Of a stretch of 64,000 bases of DNA, positions 52,721 to 61,206 are shown piece after piece. Each line of letters begins with the position of its first letter. Position 1 is the first letter of the stretch. The DNA comes from Streptomyces sp. NRRL S-340 (GTDB lineage: Bacteria; Actinomycetota; Actinomycetes; Streptomycetales; Streptomycetaceae), in assembly GCF_000720185.1 (NCBI RefSeq), contig NZ_JOIY01000003.1, positions 163,702-227,701 of the forward strand, written 5' to 3'. The notes under the pieces were generated by a model. The model searched no databases, was not told where the DNA came from, and worked only from the letters and a program-made list of their open reading frames with translations. The position numbers and the translations under genes are program-made.

Positions 52721-53626
52721 TCACGGCCGGGTCTTGTGCGCGAACACCCACCGGTTGCCCTCCAGCGCGTCGTTCTGCTCGGGGAGCGGGCCGCGCCCGT
52801 GCCGGTGGGTGAACTCGAAGGGGGTGTGGACGGACGTGGACCAGCCCCTGCCCGCCAGATCACCCGCGGAGTCGGGCCGGGGGCCCTTGTCGAAGAGGTG
52901 GAGCAGGTCGATGCCGATCTGCTGCCGCGTCGCCGTGTAGAGCGGGCTGTCGCGGTACTCCAGCAGGTCCTTCTCGAGTTTGACCTCGTACGCCAGGGCG
53001 CTGCCTGGGGTGCTCAGCCGGTCCACCATGTCGATGAGGTACGTCTCGGCGGCGCTCGGCAGGTAGAAGAGCAGTCCCTCGGCCAGCCAGGCACTGGGTG
53101 CGGCCGTGTCGAAGCCCGCGTCGGTCAGCGCCGCGACCCAGCCGGCCCGCAGGTCGACCGGCACCGTCACACGCGCCGCCTTCGGGGCGGCCGACACCTC
53201 CGCGAGCACCTTGTGCTTGAACTCCAGCACGCCTTCCCGGTCGATCTCGTAGACCACGCAGTCGGGCGGCCAGTCCAGCCGGAAGGCCCGCGTGTCCAAC
53301 CCCGCCCCGAACAGCACGACCTGGCGGGCTCCGGCGCGGACCGAGTCGAGGAGGAAGTCGTCGAGGACCCTCGTGCGCAGACCGAAGTACCGCGCGAAGC
53401 GCCCCCACAGCGGGTTCCCGTCCCCGTCCGGTACCTGGTGCGTGCGCACCGGCCAGGCCGCGCACGCGGGCGCGGCGCGCACGAAGTGCTCGGCGTAGAC
53501 GTCCCGTGCCAGGCTGTCGGGGCGGTAGGTCTCGATCGCCCGTGCCGCGGCGACCAGGAGTGCGGTCAGGCCCACCCCCGCGTCCACGCCGTCCTCGCCG
53601 GTGTTCTGCGGCGCCGTACCGACCAT
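52721..53626 (-). CDS. Class I SAM methyltransferase, PPM1/LCMT-like (TIGR00027 type)
   Basis: 301 residues. The family signature is QVVLFGAGLDTRAFRLDWP, with the acidic SAM-ribose residue in VYEIDREGVLEFK and the later AWLAEGLLFYLP, all typical of the large mycobacterial/Streptomyces family related to leucine carboxyl methyltransferases. Relatives methylate carboxylates, so O-methylation of a furan acid made by the three upstream genes is plausible (inference). A GGAGGAAA site precedes the ATG. It is last in the mfnB operon, 52 bases after the alcohol dehydrogenase. Confidence 0.88.
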   Translation of the reverse strand: MVGTAPQNTGEDGVDAGVGLTALLVAAARAIETYRPDSLARDVYAEHFVRAAPACAAWPVRTHQVPDGDGNPLWGRFARYFGLRTRVLDDFLLDSVRAGARQVVLFGAGLDTRAFRLDWPPDCVVYEIDREGVLEFKHKVLAEVSAAPKAARVTVPVDLRAGWVAALTDAGFDTAAPSAWLAEGLLFYLPSAAETYLIDMVDRLSTPGSALAYEVKLEKDLLEYRDSPLYTATRQQIGIDLLHLFDKGPRPDSAGDLAGRGWSTSVHTPFEFTHRHGRGPLPEQNDALEGNRWVFAHKTRP

Positions 53627-53678
53627 GTTTCCTCCGTTGACGAGAGTGGTGGGCCCGTCTGCTGCCCGGGACCGCCGT

Positions 53679-54782
53679 TCACCGGTTTCTTCTGTGCGGG
53701 ATCAGGACGGGTTTGACCACGCGACCCGCCTCGCAGTCGCGTTCGGCCTCGTTGATGTCGGCGAGCGGGTAGGTGCGGATCAACTGGTCGAAGGGGAACC
53801 GCCCGGCCTGCCACAGCCCGGTCAGGCGGGGGATCAGCAGCCCCGGCACGGCGTCCCCCTCGCAGATGTGGGAAATGCCGCGGCCCCGGTCCAGTGTCCC
53901 GGGTTCGAGCGGCAGCGCGGTGTGCAGCCGTGCCACCAGGCCGAGGCGGCCGGTGGGGCGCAGCGCCCGGAGGGCGTCGTTGATCAGGGCGGCGGAGGCC
54001 GTGGTGTCCAGCGCGTACTGCGCGCCGCCGTCGGTCAGCCGACGGATGCGGTCGGGCAGCCCGGCCGACGCGGCGGACAGCGGGATCGCGCCGAACCGCT
54101 CGGCCAGGGCGAGCCGTTCGGGGTGCCGGTCGACGGCCACGGTGAACGCGCCGGCGGCGGTGGCCGCCATCACCGAGGCCAGGCCCACCGCTCCCGCGCC
54201 GTAGACGGCGAGGGTGTCACCGGGGCCGATGCCGAAGACGTTCAGCACCGCTCCCGCGCCGGTGAGGAAGCCGCAGCCGAGCGGTCCGAGCAGTTCGACG
54301 GGCAGGGCGGGGTCGACCCGGACGGCGTTGCGGGCCGGGACGAGGGCGTACTCGGCGAACGAGGACTGGCCGAACCAGCGGGGGGCCAGTGCTCCCCCGG
54401 CCCCGTCGGTGAACCGCGGCGGGTCCTGCTGGCGTCCTCCGAAGAGGTTGAGGGAGGCGAAGGAGTCGCAGTAGGCGGGGGCGGCTGCCCTGCAGTTGCG
54501 GCAGTGTCCGCAGGAGTCGAAACTCAGCACGACGTGGTCGCCGACGCTCAGCGCGCTGTCCGGGCCGCCCGTCCGCACCACGATCCCGGCGCCCTCGTGG
54601 CCGAGGACCGCCGGCAGCGGGCTGCGGCCGGCCGAGCGCCGGACGGCGAGATCGGTGCGGCACATCCCGCAGCCCGCGATCTCGACCAGGATCTCGTCGT
54701 CCGCCGGGCCTTCCCGCAGGACCACCTCCTCGACCTCGAACGGTCTCTCGTACGACCGCAGTACGGCCGCGCCGAATCTCAT
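53679..54782 (-). CDS. Zinc-dependent alcohol dehydrogenase (aryl-alcohol type)
   Basis: 367 residues. Catalytic zinc ligands are in CGMCRTDLA and LGHEGAG. The structural zinc cysteines are in CGHCRNCRAAAPAYC. The NAD-binding motif is VYGAGAVGLASVMAA. FGQSSFAEYAL and GCGFLTGAGAVLN resemble benzyl-/aryl-alcohol dehydrogenases, which act on ring-attached CH2OH groups. The ATG at 54782 has a GGGAGG site seven bases upstream. It starts two bases after the aldehyde dehydrogenase stop. In this operon it could oxidise the hydroxymethyl group of a furan (inference). Confidence 0.92.
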   Translation of the reverse strand: MRFGAAVLRSYERPFEVEEVVLREGPADDEILVEIAGCGMCRTDLAVRRSAGRSPLPAVLGHEGAGIVVRTGGPDSALSVGDHVVLSFDSCGHCRNCRAAAPAYCDSFASLNLFGGRQQDPPRFTDGAGGALAPRWFGQSSFAEYALVPARNAVRVDPALPVELLGPLGCGFLTGAGAVLNVFGIGPGDTLAVYGAGAVGLASVMAATAAGAFTVAVDRHPERLALAERFGAIPLSAASAGLPDRIRRLTDGGAQYALDTTASAALINDALRALRPTGRLGLVARLHTALPLEPGTLDRGRGISHICEGDAVPGLLIPRLTGLWQAGRFPFDQLIRTYPLADINEAERDCEAGRVVKPVLIPHRRNR

Positions 54783-54784
54783 GG

Positions 54785-56188
54785 TCACGCCTCCCGCGGG
54801 CGGTGCACGACGAACGGCCGGAGGTTCCCGTAGAGGCCCCACGGTCCGCCCGCGACGCCGACGCCGCTGTCCTTGGCGCCCGCGAACGGCTGGGCGAGGG
54901 AGAGTTCGGCGTGGTGGTTGATCCATGCCGTCCCGCACTCCAGACGGCCGGCCACGGCCTCGGCCCGGTCCAGATCGGTGCCCCACACCGAGCCGCCCAG
55001 CCCGAAACCGGTGCCGTTGGCCGCCTCGAGGGCCTCGTCGAGGTTCCGGTAGGGCAGCACCGGCAGCACCGGACCGAACTGCTCCTCCGTCACCACGGGG
55101 CTGGTGGGCGGCACGTCGGTGAGGATCGTCGGAGCGAAGAAGTAGCCCGGCCGCTCGAGCCGGTGGCCGCCCGCCACGGCGCGGGCGCCGTCCGCCAGCG
55201 CCTTGCCCGTGTAGGCCTCCACCCGGGCCAGCTGGGGGGCGTTGTTGACCGGACCCAGCTGTGTGTCCGGGTCGAGACCGGGGCCGACGGTGACGGACCT
55301 GGCGCGCTGGGCGAGGCCTTCCACCACCTCGGAGTGGAGCCGGGCCGGGGCGTAGACGCGCTTGACGGCCATGCAGACCTGTCCGCAGTTGCGGAACGCG
55401 GCCCAGAACAGCTTGTCCGCGATGCGTTCCACGTCGACGTCCTCCAGGAGGAGCGCGGCGTCGTTGCCGCCCAGTTCCAGGGTGACCCGGGCGAGCGAGG
55501 CCGCGGCGCCCTCGGCGACGGCCCGGCCGGTGGGGACCGAGCCGGTGAAGGTGACGTGGCGGATTCCGGGGTGGGACGCGAGCCGGGCACCGAGGGGTTC
55601 ACGGCCGGTGACGATGGTCAGTACGTCCTTCGGCAGGGCCTTGGCGAGGACGGAGCCCAGCAGCCGGGTGGCGAGGGGCGTGAACGGGGAGGGCTTGAGC
55701 ACCATCGTGTTCCCCGCGGCGAGCGCGGGCGCGAACTTGGCCGCCGCGAGCTGGAGGGGGAAGTTCCACGGCACGATGGCGGCGACGGGCCCGAGCGGCC
55801 GCCAGCGGATCTCGCTGTGCACCGGCCGGCCGTCGTCGATCCGCTGGGGCTGCGGTGCCGTTTCGGCGAAGTACCGCAGGCGGGCCGCGGTGCGGGCGAT
55901 CTCCGCGGACGACTCGGCCAGGGGCTTGCCCTGTTCCCGGGTGAGCAACCGGGCCAGTTCGGCACCGGCCGCCTCCACGGCGTCGGCCGCCGCGCGCAGC
56001 GCGGTGGCGCGGGCAGCGGGCTCGTCCCGCCAGCCGAGCCAGGCCCGGTGCGCCCGTTCGACGACGGCGTCCAGCTCCTGCGGCCGCTGATCGGGAGCCT
56101 CGCCGAAGGCCTCACCCGTGGCCGGGTCGACGACGGCGAGACACCCGCCCGGGACATCGGCCGGAGGACGGCGCTCCAAGGTCGGCAT
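54785..56188 (-). CDS. NAD(P)-dependent aldehyde dehydrogenase
   Basis: 467 residues, full length for the ALDH superfamily. PWNFPLQLAAAKFAPALAAG and GNTMVLKPSPFTPLA come first, then TFTGSVPTGRAV (cofactor), LELGGNDAALLLED (general base Glu) and NCGQVCMAVKR with the catalytic Cys. It oxidises an aldehyde to the acid, or acid-activated form, in the cytoplasm. It lies six bases after the MfnB homologue and two before the alcohol dehydrogenase. The furan aldehyde made by MfnB is therefore the obvious candidate substrate (inference). The ATG has no strong ribosome site, suggesting coupling. Confidence 0.93.
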   Translation of the reverse strand: MPTLERRPPADVPGGCLAVVDPATGEAFGEAPDQRPQELDAVVERAHRAWLGWRDEPAARATALRAAADAVEAAGAELARLLTREQGKPLAESSAEIARTAARLRYFAETAPQPQRIDDGRPVHSEIRWRPLGPVAAIVPWNFPLQLAAAKFAPALAAGNTMVLKPSPFTPLATRLLGSVLAKALPKDVLTIVTGREPLGARLASHPGIRHVTFTGSVPTGRAVAEGAAASLARVTLELGGNDAALLLEDVDVERIADKLFWAAFRNCGQVCMAVKRVYAPARLHSEVVEGLAQRARSVTVGPGLDPDTQLGPVNNAPQLARVEAYTGKALADGARAVAGGHRLERPGYFFAPTILTDVPPTSPVVTEEQFGPVLPVLPYRNLDEALEAANGTGFGLGGSVWGTDLDRAEAVAGRLECGTAWINHHAELSLAQPFAGAKDSGVGVAGGPWGLYGNLRPFVVHRPREA

Positions 56189-56194
56189 GCCGGA

Positions 56195-56950
56195 TCAGTT
56201 CGCCGGGGTGCCGGCGACCGCGTGCTCCCGGGCCTGCCGGTCCATCTCCGCCCGGAAGGCGGCCACCAGGTGGGGCTGGATCCTCCCGGCGGTGCGGTCG
56301 CCGCCTTCGCAGACCGCCCCGCGCACCCCGACGATGTCGGTGCCGATCCGGGTCAGCGGGCCGAGGTCGGCCTGCTTGACGCTGCCCGCGAGAGCGGCGA
56401 GCAGACCGTGCTCGTGGGCCAGCCGGACGAACTCGGCGCAGACGTCCGGCGGGACGTGGTCGAACAGCCGTGTGCCGTCCTTGACCGCGGTGTCGAGCAT
56501 GGCCGCGTCGGCACCGGAGCGGTGGGCGATGCCGGGCAGCGCGAGCGGGTTGACGCAGCCGATCCGGTGGGCGTCCGCGTAGCCCGAGGCGACGACGAGC
56601 GCCTCCGGCCGGTGGTCCTTCACCGCCCTGACGACCCCGCGCATGACCTCGACGGCCTGGTCGGGCGTCGTGCAGCCGTAGAGCCCGACCTTGATGTACG
56701 TGGCTCCCGAGACGACGGCGCCGAGCGCGGCCTGGGCCACCGTGCCGGGCTTGTACGGGACGTCCCCCACGGTCGCGGACACCGGCTTGTCCGCGGGGAC
56801 CGCGTCGCGGATCTCCCTGATGACCCACGGGAAGTTGGCGCCCAGCGAGCCCTCGTCGGGCTTTTTGACATCGACGATGTCGAGGTGCTCCGCCGCCTTC
56901 GCGCAGTCGAGGGCCTCCTCGACACTGTCCGGGGAGATGAGAAGCAACAA
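56195..56950 (-). CDS. (5-formylfuran-3-yl)methyl phosphate synthase (MfnB-like)
   Basis: 251 residues, matching the 4-HFC-P synthase family of methanofuran synthesis. That enzyme joins two glyceraldehyde-3-phosphate molecules into 4-(hydroxymethyl)-2-furaldehyde phosphate. [20 protein letters not shown] near the N-terminus is the family hallmark. Residues that I recall as catalytic in the Methanocaldococcus enzyme (Asp25, Lys27, Lys85, Asp151, Lys155) are all present at a constant offset of two: Asp27, Lys29, Lys87, Asp153, Lys157. The start is a TTG with AAGGAG six bases upstream. It heads an operon with ALDH, ADH and methyltransferase genes. Streptomyces is not known to make methanofuran, so another furan product is likely (inference). 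Confidence 0.9.
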   Translation of the reverse strand: MLLLISPDSVEEALDCAKAAEHLDIVDVKKPDEGSLGANFPWVIREIRDAVPADKPVSATVGDVPYKPGTVAQAALGAVVSGATYIKVGLYGCTTPDQAVEVMRGVVRAVKDHRPEALVVASGYADAHRIGCVNPLALPGIAHRSGADAAMLDTAVKDGTRLFDHVPPDVCAEFVRLAHEHGLLAALAGSVKQADLGPLTRIGTDIVGVRGAVCEGGDRTAGRIQPHLVAAFRAEMDRQAREHAVAGTPAN

Positions 56951-57329
56951 CGTGGACTCCTTCCACCGCGGGTCCGCCCGGCCGGGGCTCAGATGTGCGG
57001 CTCGTCCGGTTCCCGTGCGGTGTGCTCATCATTTCCCGCGTCCGTGGGCACCGGTAGGGCGCGCGGAGTCCTCTCGGGGCGCCCCACGGCGCTCGCAGTG
57101 CGCCGTGCGCACCGGCGGGAACCGGCCGGCGGCCGGTACCGGCACCTGCCGCGGCCCGCGCCGGAGCGGTCCCGGCGCTCCGGCGCGGGCCGGACCGGTC
57201 CGGGGTGCTCCTGCCCGCGAGGGGTCATCGGTCCGGAAGAGGTCACCGGCCTCGATGGGTCGCCGCCCCGCAAGGGGGCACCGGCAGGGGCGGCAGCGCC
57301 CGCGGGCCGCCGAGGTGGGAGGGGTCCGG
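56951..57329. other. Promoter region of the mfnB operon
   Basis: 379 bases, no gene. On the minus strand GGAAC (57013-57009), 15 bases, then TCT (56993-56991) resembles an ECF-sigma promoter and would start transcription about 40 bases before the TTG. This is a weak candidate; no TANNNT -10 is better placed. The remainder is GC-rich with short GGCCGG-type self-complementary runs. Confidence 0.3.
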
Positions 57330-57713
57330 TCAGAGGGGCTTGAGCCGGGTGCGCAGGAGGCAGAACTCGTTGCCTTCCGGGTCGGCCAGGACGTGCCAGT
57401 TCTCGGTGCCGCTCTGGCCGACGTCGGCGGGCCTGGCGCCCAGGGCGAGCAACCGCTCCAGCTCGGCGTCCTGGTCGCGGTCGGTGGCGTTGACGTCGAT
57501 GTGCAGCGGGAGCTTCCCGGGCCGCGGGGCGCCACCGGGGCTGAGGACGAGGGTGGGCTGCGGACCGCCGAAGCCGACGCCGGGCGGCCCGATCTCGATG
57601 CTCCCGTCCTCCTCACGGCCGAGTTCGACGTAACCGAGGACCTCGCTCCAGAACGCGGCGAGCCGCTCGGGGTCGGCGCAGTCGAGAACCAGTTCGCTGA
57701 TGCGGCATGCCAT
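57330..57713 (-). CDS. VOC family protein (glyoxalase/bleomycin-resistance fold)
   Basis: 127 residues. The N-terminal ISELVLDCADPERLAAFWSE is the usual VOC start, and HIDVNATDRD with the late ADPEGNEFCLL give the paired beta-alpha-beta units. The conserved Glu of ADPEGNEFC and His of LHIDV are potential metal ligands. Function cannot be assigned; VOC proteins include small-molecule dioxygenases, lyases and binding proteins. It lies upstream of the mfnB operon on the same strand but 379 bases away, so probably independent. Confidence 0.88.
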   Translation of the reverse strand: MACRISELVLDCADPERLAAFWSEVLGYVELGREEDGSIEIGPPGVGFGGPQPTLVLSPGGAPRPGKLPLHIDVNATDRDQDAELERLLALGARPADVGQSGTENWHVLADPEGNEFCLLRTRLKPL

Positions 57714-58409
57714 GCCCGCCAGCGTACTCGGCCGCCGGGGGCGAACACGGCCTTGTTTCCCGGGGGGTTGGCAGTAGGCCCGCCCCGCCCCGGGCGGGGG
57801 CCGCGACGGTCGCCGTCGGCAGGCCCCCGGTCGTGCCGGTCAGCGGTCGAGGACAGCCGGGGCGACAGCGCCCGGGGTGCTTGGCCGGTCCCGCCCGGCA
57901 TCGAGCGGCCGGCCTCAACTCGCCCTGCCCGCCGCCCGGTCGACTGACCGCGTCCGCGCATCGCCTCCGAGCGCCTGACTTTGCCCGCCACTCTGCGGCA
58001 CGGCCACCGCTACGTGACATCGATCACAACGCATTCCGCTACTACGCACCAGCGATAGTAGTGGACGCTCTGGCGACATGGGGGACTTGTCCGGCTTGGT
58101 ACAGGTGCTCGGCGCGGTCGCCAGGGGCGCTGACCACCGCTCAGCCCTTCTCTTTCTTCTCCCGCCCGGGAGGGGCTCCTGACGCCGGGCCAGGCGTGCG
58201 CACCTGGGCGGACGACGTGATCAGCATGTTCCCCTTCGGCTCCGCAAGGACCGCGACGATCTACGAGCCGGGGTAGTAGCGAAGACCTTTGCGTCGCCGC
58301 TCACCGTCGTCCCAAGATGACGACCCGAAGACATCGCCGCAGTTCAGGGGCGGACTCCCGAAGAGCCGCCCGGTCGAAGGCGCTCGGCGACCACCGAGTG
58401 AGGTCACGC
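57714..58409. other. Long leader/intergenic region before the CAP-domain gene
   Basis: 696 bases. The first half is featureless GC-rich sequence. A Crp-like site (58014-58027) and a GATAGT -10-like hexamer (58054-58059) suggest a transcription start near 58066, giving a leader of about 345 bases. That leader contains several GC-rich inverted repeats (for example around 58170-58210). I could not match it to ydaO/c-di-AMP or another known riboswitch. Confidence 0.45.
58014..58027. promoter_or_regulatory. Crp-type operator GTGA-N6-TCAC
   Basis: GTGACATCGATCAC has exact GTGA and TCAC half-sites around six bases, the Crp consensus used by Streptomyces Crp. Its centre is about 45 bp before the inferred start near 58066, a position usual for activation. 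It lies upstream of the secreted CAP-domain gene. Confidence 0.6.
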
Positions 58410-59336
58410 ATGGGCAAGCATCGCAAGCATCAGCAGTACCGGCGGATAGCCATCGCCGCCGTCGCCGCCGTCGCCGCCGGAGCCGTCGGCGTCCCGTCCG
58501 CCGCACTGGCCTGCGGCTGGCCGGGCAGCGGAACACACCCGTCGCAGCACGTCGCGGACAGGACGGCCGAGGTCCAGTGGAATCCGAGCGCGTGGGACGA
58601 CGCCGGGAGCGGTACGCGGGGCGGCGGGACGACGCCCTCGAAGACACCGACCGCGACCGCCCACGAGGACGGGGCCTCCCGGCACACCGCGACCCCGTCC
58701 GGCCCCAGGAGCGTCAGGGGCACGGCTTCACCGCGCCCGCGGAAGACAGCGGTGAGGTCCGGCAAGCCCCTCTCCCTCGGCACTCCGCACAGGAGCACCG
58801 CGTCCGCGGCCCCGACCGCGGCCTCCACGGCCCCCACCACGGCCTCCGCCGCACCCACGGCCCCCACCACGGCCTCCGCCTCCCCGGCACCCGCCACCGC
58901 GCCCGCCGGCGCTCCCCCGGCCGCCTCCGCCGGCCCGCAGACCGGTACGACGGCGCCCACCGCCGTCGCCGCCCAGGTCCTGGAACTCGTCAACGCCGAG
59001 CGGGCGAAGGCCGGTTGCTCGGCGCTGACCGCGGACCCCACACTGGCCGCGGCCGCCCAGGCGCACAGCGAGGACATGGCGGCGCACCAGAACATGTCGC
59101 ACACCGGCTCCGACGGGTCCGCCCCCGGCGACCGCATCACCGCCGCGGGTTACGCCTGGAGCACGTACGGCGAGAACGTCGCCTACGGGTACTCCACCCC
59201 GGAACAGGTGATGGCGGCCTGGATGGCGAGCCCCGGCCACAAGGCCAACATCCTCAACTGTTCGTTCAAGGAGATCGGTGTCGGCCTGGCCCAGCCCGGC
59301 GCGTACTGGACGCAGGACTTCGCGACCAGCCGCTGA
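58410..59336 (+). CDS. Secreted CAP (SCP/PR-1) domain protein
   Basis: 308 residues. A basic N-terminus (MGKHRKHQQYRR) and Ala-rich hydrophobic segment form a signal peptide ending near SAALA. A disordered Thr/Ala/Pro linker of about 130 residues follows, including repeats of the type APTTASA. The C-terminal CAP domain has VLELVNAERAKAGCSALTAD, AHSEDMAAHQNMSHTG with the metal-binding His, YGENVAYGY and AWMASPGHKANIL with the second His. Bacterial CAP proteins are extracellular and little understood. The ATG at 58410 has a GAGG site seven bases upstream; an earlier ATG at 58317 has none. Confidence 0.88.
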   Translation: MGKHRKHQQYRRIAIAAVAAVAAGAVGVPSAALACGWPGSGTHPSQHVADRTAEVQWNPSAWDDAGSGTRGGGTTPSKTPTATAHEDGASRHTATPSGPRSVRGTASPRPRKTAVRSGKPLSLGTPHRSTASAAPTAASTAPTTASAAPTAPTTASASPAPATAPAGAPPAASAGPQTGTTAPTAVAAQVLELVNAERAKAGCSALTADPTLAAAAQAHSEDMAAHQNMSHTGSDGSAPGDRITAAGYAWSTYGENVAYGYSTPEQVMAAWMASPGHKANILNCSFKEIGVGLAQPGAYWTQDFATSR

Positions 59337-59426
59337 ACGACGCCCGTCCGGCGGCCGCGCGGGCCGGCGAGGGCCTGGCCCGGCGACCGCCGCCGCCCGG
59401 CCGGCCCGGCGCCCCGCCCCCGGCGC

Positions 59427-59690
59427 TCAGGCGCTGCACTCGGCGCGCACCGCGTCGACCGCGTGATGCGCGTCCGTCGCGCCCGAGGAGTTCCAGTCCT
59501 TGCCCCGGTCGTGCAGCTTCACCGCGAGGACACCGTCGGTGATCCTCACCGCCGGTGACGCCACCCACTGCCCCCGGTGGCCGACCTGGTCGACGCTGAA
59601 CCCGGTCAGTGTCGCCGCGCTCGCGCTCGACCCGTTGTGCAGGGTGTAGTACGACGGATCGCCGCCGACGTGCTTGAGAGCCGCTGGCGC
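59427..59690 (-). pseudogene. C-terminal fragment of an unknown secreted protein
   Basis: About 85 residues in the minus frame (YYTLHNGSSASAATLTGFSV through LAVKLHDRGKDWNSSG to the stop at 59427) look like a real beta-rich C-terminal domain with one Cys. Upstream of about 59690 the frame continues only as the antisense of a subtilase-like sequence, so the start and main body of the gene are missing. I do not recognise the family. It appears to be a truncated remnant meeting the subtilase fragment at the same point. Confidence 0.5.
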
Positions 59691-60345
59691 GGCGCTCACG
59701 GCCGCCGTCCGGGACGCCACCCGGCGCGGCGCGCTCGTCGTCGCGCCCGCCTGCGCACCGCCCGGCCCGTCCGCGGGCACCGCCTCGCCGGACCCGGCCC
59801 GGCCCGCCTATCCCGCGGCGCTCCCGCAGGTCGTGGCGGTGGCGTCGCTGGGGCCCGGCGGCGTCCCCGGCCTGCGGACCGCGCCGAGCACGGCACCGGA
59901 CATCGCGGCGCCCGGCGAGGCGGTGATGAGTGTCGGACCGGGAGGTCCGGGCCACTTCACGGGCAGCGGCGCCGACCTGGCGACGGCGTTCGTGGCGGGC
60001 ACGGCGGCCCTGGTCCGCGCGGCGCACCCGGAGTCGACGCCCGCCCAGGTGCGGGCGCGGCTGCTCACGACGGCGTACCCCATGGTGACGGCGGGCCGGG
60101 CGTTCGTGGGCGCGGGCACCGTAGACCCGTCGGCAGCGGTCAACGCCCCGGCCCCCGGCGCCGCCACGCCCTCCGCGGCCACGTCTCCCTCCTCCTTCGC
60201 GCTTCCCGCCCGCGCCTCCCACCGGGGCCGTGGCACCGCCGTGGTCGTGGCGGTCGCCGCCGTGGCCGCGATCCTCCTGACCGCCCTCGCCGGGTTCACG
60301 TTCGCCCGGGGCCGGCGCAGGGGCTGGCGCCCGGGAACGCCCTGA
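59674..60345 (+). pseudogene. C-terminal half of an S8 (mycosin-like) subtilase
   Basis: About 223 residues: ALVVAPACAPPG, YPAALPQVVAVASLGPGGVP, GEAVMSVGPGG, GADLATAFVAGTAALVRAAH, ending with a transmembrane helix (VVVAVAAVAAILLTALAGFT) and basic tail, as in type VII-associated mycosins. The N-terminal half with signal peptide and catalytic Asp and His is absent. The Ser position of the usual GTSxATPxVAG motif is Asp, and the oxyanion Asn is not seen. The only start is a TTG without a good ribosome site. It is therefore a truncated and non-catalytic remnant. Confidence 0.7.
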
Positions 60346-60462
60346 CGCTCGGCCCGCGTCGGGCGCGCACCACCCGGCCGCCGCCCGCCGGGCCGGCGAG
60401 CCGGCGGGGCGGCGAGCCGGCGGGGCGGCGGGGCGGGTACCCGCCGTGCGTGCGACGTCCCG

Positions 60463-61059
60463 TCAGGACCCGGTCGCTGCGCGCCACCGGCCGGGGCGGG
60501 TGATGCCGTCCATGAGCAGGTCGAGCAGCCGCTCGGCCTGTGCGCGCTGGCGGACGTCCCCGGCCGCGAGGGTGACACCGGCCAGGGCCATGAGGATGTC
60601 GGAGGAGGCCACGTCCTCGCGGACCGCTCCCTGAGCGACGGCGGCGAGACGGAACTCCTCGACGGCGTCCGTCAGTTGCGCGCGCGTCTGCGAACCGAGC
60701 CGTTCGTCGTCCCGCAGGAGTGCCTTGAGCGTCTCCGCCATGCCGTGCTTGGCGGCGAGGTAGTCCAGCACCTCGGACATCCATGCCCGCAGCGCCCGGT
60801 CGGCCGGCAGGTCGCGCAGGAGCGGCGAGGTCCGGGCGCACAGCCGGGCGGTCTCGTAGCGGTAGGTGGCGTCGACGAGCTGCTCACGGGTCGGGAAGCG
60901 CCGGTAGAGGGTGCCGATCCCCACACCCGCGTCCTCGGCGATCTGCTTCAGGGTCGCGGCGGCGCCGTCCCGCGCGAACGCCAGGGCGGCGGCGGCGAGC
61001 AGCTTGTCCTCGTTGGCCCGCGCGTCGGCCCGGACGCGACGGCCGGACGGATCAGGCAT
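60463..61059 (-). CDS. TetR/AcrR family transcriptional regulator
   Basis: 198 residues. The HTH reads TLKQIAEDAGVGIGTLYRRF (about 37-56), the strict TetR pattern, and REQLVDATYRYE follows. The C-terminal domain (SBP-like TetR_C) has ALRAWMSEVLDYLAAKHGMA. The ATG at 61059 has a GAGAGGAAG site; longer readings run into the divergent gene. It is divergent from an aldo/keto reductase gene with a perfect 20-bp palindrome between them, which it very probably binds. Confidence 0.92.
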   Translation of the reverse strand: MPDPSGRRVRADARANEDKLLAAAALAFARDGAAATLKQIAEDAGVGIGTLYRRFPTREQLVDATYRYETARLCARTSPLLRDLPADRALRAWMSEVLDYLAAKHGMAETLKALLRDDERLGSQTRAQLTDAVEEFRLAAVAQGAVREDVASSDILMALAGVTLAAGDVRQRAQAERLLDLLMDGITRPGRWRAATGS

Positions 61060-61082
61060 GCGGTTCTTCCTCTCGGCTTGCT

Positions 61083-61102
61083 GTCCGGAGCCGACTCCGC
61101 TT
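61083..61102. promoter_or_regulatory. Imperfect copy of the TetR operator
   Basis: Matches the palindrome at 61115-61134 at 16 of 20 positions, with the right half (GACTCCGCTT) intact. Spaced 32 bp start to start. It overlaps a plus-strand promoter candidate TTGCTG (61078-61083), 18 bp, TACGGT (61102-61107). Confidence 0.6.
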
Positions 61103-61114
61103 ACGGTGGCGGCC

Positions 61115-61134
61115 AAGCGGAGTCGACTCCGCTT
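61115..61134. promoter_or_regulatory. Perfect 20-bp palindromic TetR operator
   Basis: AAGCGGAGTC followed directly by its exact reverse complement. It lies between the TetR start (61059) and the aldo/keto reductase start (61207), close to the inferred start of transcription of the latter near 61114. Confidence 0.8.
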
Positions 61135-61206
61135 GTGTCGGACGGTAGCAGATTGCCGCCGTCCGCCCGTCGCACCGCCGCGACCACGAAAAGGGGCACC
61201 CACGTC

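Noticed and set aside
57707..58276. Possible 189-residue protein upstream of the CAP gene
   Set aside because: Low-complexity translation, no ribosome site, and it covers the promoter region with the Crp-like site.
57714..58409. ydaO/c-di-AMP riboswitch in the CAP-gene leader
   Set aside because: The expected GGGGAACC and ACCCGAAUCCGUC-type segments are absent.
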